From Agelaius tricolor (taxonomy: Eukaryota; Chordata; Aves; Passeriformes; Icteridae): 64,000 bases of DNA. The notes under the pieces are model-generated. The model was not told the origin of the DNA and made no database searches. It was given only the letters and a program-made list of their open reading frames with translations. The translations under genes were made by a program, and so were the position numbers. Within the stretch, counting starts at the first letter, position 1. Each line of letters begins with the position of its first letter. Positions 51,001 through 61,324 of the stretch are shown here, piece by piece. The stretch is taken from contig JALJCS010000015.1 of NCBI GenBank assembly GCA_023055355.1, positions 21,813,516 to 21,877,515 on the forward strand, written 5' to 3'.

Positions 51001-54000
51001 TCTCATTTGGGAAAAAGGAACTGCCACTCTATGTGCATGGCTAAGCAGTTTCTTTAATTGGACATGCCTGCCTTCTGCTTCTGATCAGACTTTCTGTCTG
51101 AATCAGAACTGGAAGTTTTCTATTACAATACCGCTAGCGATAGAATAGAATGGAAACAAAGGGTTCCTTAAAGAAATTCACATTCATTAAGTTGGAGTTA
51201 TTTACAAGTGCCAGGAAGGAAAATACTTTTATTTTGTGAGATAGAAAACAAATTTCATCATTGAAAAGTAGTGCCAGTTGAGTTACCAAAAAAGGCCTGA
51301 AAGCAGCTGTGACTAAATTCAGTGTATGTCTTTCTTTCCGTACACTTCTCAAGTCATTCTGTTAAAGAAAGATGAATGATGCCTTAGCACGCTTTTTTAT
51401 GCCAGATGGTTTCTTTTCTTGAAGGAGTAAAAATCAGAATAAGCTCTAAATTTAGGACTGTTACACAGAGTATTGAAAGATGCTTGATAGGAACATTTCA
51501 GCTGTTAATTTAGGAAAGTATCTTTTCTGTTTAGTGCTTTGAAGTTTGAGATAATGATGAAAAACCGAAAGAATGGAAAATGTTTTAATTTTTAAGTAAC
51601 TTTGTAGCTGCTTGTCAGAAACTAATATCCTCTAATCAAGGGATTTTTAGATTTTTCACACGTGGAGGATTTAATACCAGTCATATGTATCTAATGTTAT
51701 TTCATGTTACACGGGACTGTAATTTACTAGAGTGATACAGCATTGTACTTGAATCACTGTGTAAGTACAATTGACAGCATACAGCTGAATTGTAATACAA
51801 GGATGAGTAACATAAACAGTCTTTGAGCATCTTGAGTAACAAGATGGTCTTAGGAGTGGATGCATGTGCAACTATTTTGCCTGTTAGGAACACAGAGAAG
51901 AGGGAGAATTTAGGAAATGGAAGCTGTCTCATGGTAGTAGAAGTTGAAGAATCTGCTGTTATGCTATGGAAGGACAGATTTGACATGTCAGTTTCTGTTG
52001 ACATGCTGCTGATGCTTTGCTCGTTACTTAGAAATTGTAAGGTATTGTATGTAGAGTTTCAGCATTTAGAAGTTTACAGTCTGAGAAGATTACAAAGTTC
52101 TCAGACTTGGGGTAGAGTTTAAGGCTGTTGGCACTTGCTATCTCTTTCAACAAATTATTTTTGTATGACTGCTACCTAATAATGTTTTTCAAGTAAAGTC
52201 TACAAATATTTGGTGTATGTCAGTTATCAAACATGAAACTACTTAGAGTACACAATAAAATAGCAGCAGACGATAAATTAAGAAAAACAAAGTGACTGGT
52301 GCAAGTAGTTTAGGGCAGTATTTCACAGCCTGATGTGAAAATAAGCCATCTAACTCGGAAATTTCTTCATGCGTTGTCTGGACTGGATGCATAAAAGAAA
52401 GTAGAATTCCCCACAGAAATGGAGAATTACAAAGCTGAAGGCCAAATATTTAGAGGCATGAATTATTAAATGATCTAACTAAGATGAAAGCTCTGTGTGT
52501 GTGTTTTTGTTTTTTTAAAGTAAACATTCTGTGGCATACTGGAATTCTGGCCCTGGAAAACCATGGTCCTCTTTCTAGTTTGAATTATTTTGGGAAGCAA
52601 CACATGAACAAATAGAATGAAAGGAGCTGTTAGGTTCTGCTTTTGTGACAAGAGCGTCTCCCTTGTTCATAACAATGTCTTCTACAGCTATCAGCTGGAG
52701 TGCAGTCCCTGAACAACCTCTGGATGTCACCTCAGACGGCTTCCGCCAGGGAACAACAAAGAAGGGGATTGGGAGCCATCAGAGCAGGTGTGAGAGTGTT
52801 GTAATATCTAGACGTGTTTCATTTGTTAGCTTATGTGCCTTTGTCAGCTCATGTGATGTTGTCAGAGCAGGAGGAAATCTAGAAAGTGGTGAAGAAGGAG
52901 GAAGGTAGAGAGTTGGGGAAGAGTCGCTGTGTAAGGGGGAAAGGGCAGTTGGAATAATGGAAGTTAGATGAGAATTAACAAGTTTATCCTATTTCTTTAT
53001 CCCTGTTGAGAACATTGTAGATAATGGTGGTGAGAAACTGTGATCAGTTTTTTATTAAAAGGATGTTTTACTGTCGAAGGAAACAGCATTTTTGCTTTCT
53101 GGTTTTGACTGTGAAGGAAATGTGTGCATTGCATTTTCTCTTTCTAGAGATTTCTTTTACTTGAATAGTCAAGCTAGCTATCCTCCATTTAATGTCCATC
53201 CTTTTAATGATGTATGATTATTAAAAGTGTAGCTTTGAAACATGACTTTCTGCCTTAAAGTTTGAAAAGGTGTTGAAATGATGGCAGCACACTCCTAACA
53301 TGAACATGTCACCTTTCCAGCTGTCATCTTGGCACTCGGTTCAGCCAGCTTGTCACTTGGCTCTTTAAGAAATCCTCTATCAACAATCATAGTTTAAAGA
53401 AATAGTTACTTACTTTTCTTGAGGTTGAGAGAAATTACTTATAAGCAACTGCAGACAAATTTCTCCATCTCTATGTTATCCTCATTTTGGGTGAGGTGCC
53501 AAAATTATCATTGTTCTGTGGAAATTCAGCTGAAGGATTGGTGTTCATGTTTTAGCTGCTGGCTGATTATACTACCAAATTATCAATGGTCATATTGTTC
53601 ATGTTTCCCAGACTTTTTGGAAGGATGATGACAATCCTGACAAGGGGGTGAATAGCATAGTAAATACAGCTCAGATAATTCTTTTGGAGAATTTATTAAT
53701 TTGCCTGCAAGTTGCACATTCTGAGCTTTTTGAAGTTAGGCCTGATTAGACTGAAGTTTATCCTGGTATATCCTACTATTTCCAAATTTTCAGTGGAAAG
53801 AAGAGGACCAGGAACTTTGTGGTTTGTGACCTGTATTGGTGTCTGCGGTATTGCTAACATAGGTGACCTAGGTGACTTAGTGCATCTTTTAAGACAGGCT
53901 CCATGTGCTCTGTAGAATATTTATTTTCAATATGCGATATGTAAGCATTCCAGAAGACATGTGAAAGATCAAACAAACCAGCTAACCCCTTTTTCTCAGT

Positions 54001-57000
54001 AGGATTAAATTTGTAACACAGCATTTGTGCATCAGCTCTAAAACTTGAGAGCCATCTCCTAGCTGGCAATTAGCACAAAAGCGTAAGAACTCAATTATTG
54101 TTGAAAGATCCTCTTCTCAACATGTGTTTGAAGTTCACTAAAACTTTCAAAAGTTATTAGAGTCTACAAGACTGTGTGATTACAAACATCTCATTTCCTT
54201 AGGAAATCAGAATTAAAAACAACGTCAATGCACAAGTGAACTATTTACGCTTTTGAGGTAAACAGTCACAAAAGGAACTTCTATAATGAAAATAAGGAAT
54301 TTACAGCCTTATTGGGACTGGTGGTGATTAATAATAAACAGGACTTGTATTTCAACATTCTTTTTCCTCTCAAGGAATCTCAGGATGATTGCTGGGAAGT
54401 GTTCTTTGAGGGTTTTTCCCCCCTTTCAATATAGATAACATCCCCCTTTCAATGCTAGATAACATTAAATGCAAGGATGGTAAGGCTGACTGACTAACAG
54501 GAATTTGTAGGTAAATGTCTGGTATGTGCTTTTGTTAATGCTTAATTAACTAAAGCACCAAAAACTACAAGATGAAACTTTGACAGATTAAATTGAATAT
54601 TAAATTTTAGAGCATCTTTGCCCGCTGTCATCACCAGTGGGGTTCAGCAGGGCTCTGTTTTAAGGCCAGTGCTTTTCAACCTCCTAATAAATGACTTGGA
54701 TGCAGGACTCAAAGGTACACTAAGTTTGCCAGGGACACTAAATTGGAAGAAGCTGTTGACTCCCTTGAAAGAAGACAGGCCCTGCAGAAAGACCTTGACA
54801 AATAAAATGGTTGGGCAATCACCAACCATAGGAAGTTTAACAAAGACAAATGCCAGTTTCTGCACATGGCACGGAGTGACACGCATGTATGGACAGATGG
54901 GGGAATGAGAGGCTGGAATGCGGGGCCATGGAAGGGGGACCTAGGGGTCCTGGTTAATGGCAAGTTGAATATGAGTCAGCAGTGCCCTGGCAACCAGGAG
55001 GGCCACTCTCATCCTGGGGGGCATCAGGCTCAGCACTGGTGGCTGAGTGAAGGAGGGAACTGTCCTGCTCTGCGCTGCTCTGATGCAGCCTTACCTCCTG
55101 TAGGCAGTTTTAGGCACAGGAATATAAGAAGATAAAGCTCTAAGCGTCCAAAGTGGGGGGGCCATCAGGGATGATGAAGGGTCTGGAGGGGAAGCCCTAC
55201 AAGGAGTAGCCGAGGTCACTTGATTTGTTCAGCCTGGAGAAGGGCAAACTGAGGTCCGGCCTCACAGCAGGCTACAGCTTCCTTGTGGGGTGACACAGAG
55301 GTGCAGGCACTGTTCTCTGCTCTCTGGTGACCGGTGGCAGGGCCTGAGGAATGGCTGGAGCTCTGTCAGGGGAGGTTTAGGCTGAATATTAGGTAAAGGT
55401 TCGTCACCCAGAGGGTGGTCGGGTGCTGGAACAGGCTCCCCAGGGCAGTGGTCACAGTGGTCCGAGTTCAAGGAGCATTTGGACAATGCTCTCAGGCACA
55501 TGCTGGGATTATTGGGGTTTTCCTGAGCCAGGAGTTGGACTCGATGATCCTTGTGGAGATTCTATGATACTACGCAATTTTTGATGTTCTTAAAACACAT
55601 ACTAGCAACATAGGAGGATTTTTTTTTTTAAATTGATTTTGTTTCAGTGTTTGTGGAGAATCAGCTTGCATTTGTTGGAGAATTGAATCTGTCATTGTTA
55701 AGACAAGTACGCAGAGATAATTAAATAGAGGAAACAGCTGGGCCATTCAAAACAAAACTACACTTTATAAACAGTGATTGGATTCTGGTTGCCATCTCTT
55801 TGGGGAAGTAGAAGGGCTCAAAGCTGACGGATGTATATAGAATCTTCTAAAGATCTTTAAAACTTTGTCTCACTTTATTTTTTGATGAGCCTCTTTGTAT
55901 TTAACTGCCCTGCAGCTGTTGCTGAATGTGTCCTCATTGCCATTGTGAAAATATGAGCATTGTTCCAGATACTTCTGCTCCTCCTTTTATTTGTTTTGAA
56001 TAATACAAAATTTAACAGTTTGTAAAAAGGTGCGCTTGTTTGATCTGTTCTGGGGCTAGTCCTTCTGGTTAAACCTTACTGCAGCTCTGAACTGATGACA
56101 GTGCAGTTTCATGCAGATAACAGTGTGATATTAAAGTGTTCGTTCTGCAAACTGGTGAGTGCTGGCTGGGAGAATGGAGCAATGCAGCTTTTTGTCAATA
56201 TAGCATTTAAAACTAAGGGAAAAGGCATGCGGGCAGCTTGGATGGGGTAGAAAAAGTTAAATGATAGACAAGTTTTTACATTCACTGAGAAGTGAACATA
56301 ATGCTTTCTATCAAAAGTGTTTAGCTGGGATGTTCTGCTGTAAGGTGGAGTGAATTTATGATTTTTTTTTTCCATCAGAATTCCTAATTTTTAACATTTT
56401 TTTATATCAGATCCAAAATCTGTAAAGTGGAACTCTTCCATAAATTCCAAAAGCTGGTGACAAGTATTTCACAAGAGGATCTACCAGACACTCTACGGTA
56501 AAGACATTATCATTGCCTTTAGAAGAAGGAATTTATCTTAATGAAAGTGAAGAGTACTGTAATGATACAGTATCTGCTCAGGAATCTCATTTTAGATAAG
56601 TCCATTGTTAAAGTTTGATACTTGAAAAATGTGGAAAGAGACGCAAGATGAGGAAGTGGTATTTGTTTTTGAAAACATGAGCTATTGGATCAGCTGCCTG
56701 CAGCTCTCTACCCTTGGATGTATTCAAATCCTACATCCCAAAATTGCCATGGAGTTACTGATATCTAGTTGGTGTTCAGTAATTCTGTCAAATTCCACTT
56801 CTTTGATTCACAAGAAGGAAAAGTTTGAGTAAAAAAACCACTTTTTTCTTTTTTTCTTTTTTTCTTTTTTTCTTTTTTTTTTTTTTAAGTTTAGGTTAAA
56901 ATCAGTTTTCAGCTTAGCATATGGTGAAGTAAGAGAGTGATAGTGCTCTTTCTGCATTTTTCTCTCATATGGTTGGTAAGGATAGATAGGGCTCTTTCTG

Positions 57001-60000
57001 CAGTGCGTATGAAGAAAATAAAGCAGCTTTTGTCTGAAGACGCCATAATTGGAATTTTCCTTTACATTATTAAGAACAAATTTGGTTTATCAGTCTGGAG
57101 TTAATTACTTCCAGTAATCATCCACTATGGCATAGCATTAGGTGCATTATATATTTGGTGGTGTACTATAAAGCAAAGCATAGTTTCACATGTACAGAAA
57201 CTTAGTTCTCTTTGTTTTAGAGACTCTGGGAGATGTAGAGGGTTCCAAATCCATTGCCACGGAAGGTTTATTTTATTTTAGACTTACTTCCAGATATAAT
57301 TTCATCAGCTTTAGGATGCAGTTATCCCAACTCCTGAGCCAGTTTAACTGCTTGTAGCTGCTGATGAGGTGGTCCCACAGCAGTTCAATGCTGCTACTGG
57401 CTGTTGATTCCTGTTTACTCCCTTGTATCAGTAGCACTTCTCCAATCTCATGATGAACCAGTTCGAGTAGGTACTGTGGCTGAAAACAATTTCCTTGTCT
57501 TCTGTTTTCTCTCGGACTAACGAGAACTTAATGGAAATCTGAAACAGATAAAACCCATTCCAAGGAAATAGGAGGCATATGTGACTGAAAGTAGGGGAGA
57601 TAGGCCATTTCAGCCCTTCATGGTACTAAGATAGTAGGTGCAACAAACTTAGCCAAAGTGCACCCTGGCTCTTTAATTAATGGACCTTGCTTGCTTTTGA
57701 GTTCTGTTGAATTAAAGATTGCAGTTACCTTCTGTGTCTATGGAAGTGTCTTGTAACTGTTTCAAAGTTTCAATGTCAATATGGACCATGCTATTGCTGA
57801 GATGCTTTCAACTGATTCTATAAGTAGAGATACTTTGTCCTTAAATCAGTTTGAAATAGAAAATTTTTAGCCTCTTTTGGGTGGGAGTTCCTCCTCACTT
57901 GTTTAGCCGTCATAATTTCCTCAACGGACTGTGAACTTGTGCGTTGTTGGGTAGGTGACTCATTATGCTGATCACATGCTGCTTACATAAAGTCACTTCA
58001 CCTCAGGGCTTTTCTAGACCACTGGCCTTGTTGTTTCCTTTGACTTTTTTGTCCTCTACTGTTTGTCTGTCGGGGCTTCTCCTGACAAAGTCCAGCTGAT
58101 TCACAGATGTGACATTCTTTTCACTGCACAAACTCTTAATTATACAGAGGAGGTGCTAGCTCACCAGTCAGCTTGTGCAGCTGGTTGCCTTGGAAGTCTT
58201 TTGTTTTTCTTCCTCTTCTCTTGAAAAGCAAAATTAAAAAATGTCTTCGTGTTGCTGTTTCCTTCATCTTCCCTTTTTTTCCCTACATGATATTCTGATG
58301 TTTTTATTTTTCTTTTCCCCTTGGAGTGTGAGTGTACTTCAGATAAAAAATCCTACACTCTCAAATTGTTTCTTTAAACTTCTGTGTATTTAACTGTTAC
58401 CAGTTTTGTATTTTCTTCGCATTCAAATTTATCTTGTTATCTCTTCCCACAAATGGTTGGCTCTAAAGCTGTGCTATCACGCAGTTTCCTTTTTCCACTT
58501 TGACCCTAAGTTCCTTCCCTGACTCTTCTAGTCCACTTCTCTTGCCTTCCATTTTTTCTGATCCATCAAGGAATGCTCATTCTGTAATACTTTCAGATTT
58601 GCTGAATAGCTTGTTTTGTAGTTGTAGGGTACATTAGGACAAGGGTTGTTCTTCATGTAATGCTGCCTTCATTTACTGTTGTCTACTGTCAGACTTGGAA
58701 ACTGGGAATTTAAAGCTTTACATGGAACTGATTATATTCTGATGTTATTTTTTGGTTTGGTTTTTTTGTGGTTTTTTTTTTTTTTTTTTAATTTGTTTTT
58801 TTGTTTGTTTTGCTGCTTTGGTTTGGTTTTGCTTAGGGTTTTGTTTTTTTTTTTTTAGTTGGTTTTGGGGTTTTTTTTTTGGTTTATTTTTTTGGTGTGC
58901 GTGTATCTAAATCTGCTTCTCCTGCTTTTTGTGACTTTCTTACTCATTCTTGACACAGAGAATCTGTGTGGGTACTGTTGAATTGGAACAGTGGACAGCC
59001 TACTGGAGCCAGAACTTTGCTGGCTCTTTTAAAAGGCAAATTTAGTTATTTGTAGTAGTATAGCTTATCTGAGATGTTAAGCATGACATTCATCAATTTG
59101 GGTTTTTTCAGGATTTAGTTTATTTGCTTTCAGATGAGACTGAGAAGGTGGTGGTGTTAGGCTGGTATGAGCTACTTCACCAAGAACCAGATAGTACTGT
59201 ACAATGCTGTCCCACCTTCTTTCTTCCTTTGCAATAATTCTTACAATCTGTCTTCTGTGCCTTACTTAAATTCTCACTCCTCTCAATAGGTAGACTAATG
59301 TTGTTTATTGGTTACCTGTTACTGCCACCTATCATATACCTAATTTTCTTCTGTTGATTCCCTCTCACATTATCATTTTGAAATTACTGGTCCATCTTTT
59401 TTTTTTTCTTTTCATGTTTTCTATGCTCACTGTCAAGGGAATGGTGACATACCATTGGACAGTCTTGTGCTATTGCTAATCTGAATTGTTACATAAAATC
59501 CTCTGCAATATTGTTTGCAGATCACTTAATGGTAATGTGGCAAAGGAGATTATTGCATTACCGTGGGTTTTTTTTTCCCTGCTGTTAGGAAAAAAAAACA
59601 TGCCTTAGTGACCACCTGGGGAAGTGAAAACCTTCTCTTGTCATACATTGGCATCCACCATAGAGAGTCTCCAGGCATTGCTGTTTGAACAAGGTGTGGC
59701 TGGCTGTGTGGCCCTTTGTTTGAATCTAAGGGAGACTTTGTAAAATAAACCTGCATGGACTTTCTTGCTGACCTTGTTAAATCAATGACTAATCCTCTTT
59801 TCTCTTAAATTGTTGTCAGGAGCCATCACAATTAAGATTGTACTATTATTCTTCCTTCCTGCTCAGTTCACAATATGGAGGATTCCAGTTCCAGATCCAG
59901 TACAGATTATGGGGTTCCGTTACCATTCCACTGGCCAGGTGGGGGAGAGTTCTAGTGGGGCCCTTACATGGGACTTTTGAGAGCATCTCACAGGTTAGTT

Positions 60001-61291
60001 TCACAGAGTATGAATAATGTGAAAGAGGTGGAGAAAGCAAAACTGATTGGCTGTGATAAGAGTGCAGGGCAGGTTTTTTAAGAGAGAATACGTTTCCCGG
60101 CATAGACAGGTTGTCCACTCTTGCACCTTTCTGAACACAAGGTTTAAAGGATAGATATATGGCTTGCTTTGCATGTCACAGTATTTTAGAAATAAATTCA
60201 TGGCAGAATGCTGAGTGCCTCAAACCCAGCTTCTGATGATCTGCTGTTATGGTAGAGCTGTGGGGTTTTTTTGGGGGGTGATCATAATTGCCTTTGAGCT
60301 TGAAAGCCTGTTTTAGAGGTTAGTGCAGTAGTTCTCAGACCTCACAGATTAGGATTCTTGCAGTAGTTTGGCTCTTTCTTGGTGAAGGTCATGTTACCTA
60401 TGATCTTCCCTTCATATTGGGTTTAATGTATAAACATTGCCTATCCCATGCGGCTGACAGATGTTTTGGCAAAGGAAGATGAAAGAGGTTGGGAACAGAA
60501 TGCAAGGAAAGGGAAAAAAAATCTTGATGAAATTGTCTTACAGGCACTTGTGTTCGGATACTCTAGACCTGAATTTCCCTGTTTTGAAAATCATTGGTGT
60601 AATGTACTCAGCAGAGTGACCAATTGTTCTGCTGAGATTGTGGGGCATAGTTGCTATTTGAGGAAGGGGAATGACACCAAAATTGACGTGTCTCTTTTGC
60701 TTTAGGGAAAGAAAAGAGAGTGTTTTCTCCTTTGTCTCATTCTTCCCTGTTAGTTTTTTGTTGGAAAAGAAAAACTGTCTAGTTCATTCTGTCCTTTTCC
60801 AGCCTGTTTTCTAGCATGCTAAAGCTACTTTCACCCAATTCAAAGCACCCTAGCTACCTTTTCAGCTTTGCTTCAGTGGTTTTTGTTGTCATGGAAGTTT
60901 TCTGTGGTCACACAGTCAAACACAAACGTTTCTAGTGCTAGAAGAGTTGTTTTGGTTCCTTTTGCAAGATTGATGACGATGTCTAGCTTTAAAGCCTGGG
61001 CGTCTCCAAGTCTCTCTAGAAGAGAATTTCACTAAGTAGTATGGAAGGGTTCATAGGAGATCGTCAGGTCCTTAGATGTTTGATTTCTTTTTTCATTTTG
61101 TGACCTCATATTCAATAGGATCATAGAATTGTTTTCATTTTTGTGCATTTTCTGTCAGGATGAAGACACTAAAAACCTACTGGGACTACAAGGAAGCTGC
61201 GTTAAATTATCAAGAAGCCTGGAGAGTGCTACGTAGCCAAGCTCTGCTGGGTTGGGTCAAGAATGCCAAGGAATACCTGCACTTCACATGA
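42088..61291 (+). CDS. ADAT1: tRNA-specific adenosine deaminase 1, 9 coding exons
   Basis: Deaminates adenosine 37 to inosine next to the anticodon of eukaryotic tRNA-Ala. Coding exons: 42088-42256, 43024-43092, 44775-44829, 45593-45720, 47259-47877, 50338-50483, 52688-52787, 56411-56497, 61159-61291. All are GT-AG with consistent phases. The product is 501 residues (human 502). The A-deaminase domain has zinc ligand H87 and proton-shuttle E89 in DSHAE, ligand C141 in SSHTPCGDAS, and the later cysteine C310 in [28 protein letters not shown] and [13 protein letters not shown] also match. The large exon 47259-47877 encodes a variable, basic linker (about residues 148-250). The start [15 protein letters not shown] aligns with human MWTADEIAQLCYEHY. 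Introns are long and hold two sense CR1 copies. Confidence 0.97.
46105..46335. repeat. A/C-rich low-complexity tract in ADAT1 intron
   Basis: Runs of A with C doublets (aaaaccccaaac, aaaacccccaaacc and similar) over about 230 bases, with no stable repeat unit. It lies between the exons ending at 45720 and starting at 47259. Overlapping open frames are compositional. Confidence 0.85.
47945..49060 (+). mobile_element. CR1 LINE copy, sense to ADAT1
   Basis: About 1.1 kb of CR1 3' portion on the + strand. Markers are 'agcaagctttcgataatgtg', 'ccccagggatcaatactagg', 'agttgaaaatgagccagtag', 'cctggagaagagaaggct' and the terminal 'ggttggactagatgacctac'. It starts just after the donor of the large ADAT1 exon (47877). 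Reading frames are broken, so it is not active. Confidence 0.92.
54600..55575 (+). mobile_element. Second CR1 LINE copy, sense to ADAT1
   Basis: Markers include 'ggggttcagcagggctctgt', 'caacctcctaataaatgact', 'aagttgaatatgagtcagca', 'agcctggagaagggcaaact' and the end 'gttggactcgatgatccttg' followed by 'gagattctatgatac'. It occupies the intron between 52787 and 56411. It is 5'-truncated with several short deletions. Confidence 0.93.
56841..56886. repeat. (CTTTTTTT)n simple repeat
   Basis: A C followed by six or seven T residues repeats about five times and ends in a longer T run, inside the last ADAT1 intron about 340 bases after its donor. Confidence 0.92.
58745..58895. repeat. T/G-rich low-complexity tract in ADAT1 intron
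   Basis: About 150 bases of T runs with G interruptions (ggttttttt, tttggtttgg and similar). It closely resembles the tract at 27320-27420 in composition and has no coding potential. Confidence 0.88.
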
Positions 61292-61318
61292 GAATCCATG
61301 TGACTATTTGAATCCAGG

Positions 61319-61324
61319 AATAAA
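61319..61324 (+). terminator. ADAT1: Candidate ADAT1 polyadenylation signal
   Basis: AATAAA only 27 bases after the ADAT1 stop codon. Use of this site would leave almost no 3' UTR, so a site further downstream is also possible. Confidence 0.4.

Noticed and set aside
59567..59599. Inverted repeat with 12-bp arms
   Set aside because: The arms are mostly T9/A9 homopolymers, which pair by chance in this AT-rich intron.
61118..61135. 'ggatcatagaatt' before the last ADAT1 exon as a CR1 end
   Set aside because: Only about 13 matching bases, too few to call an element.
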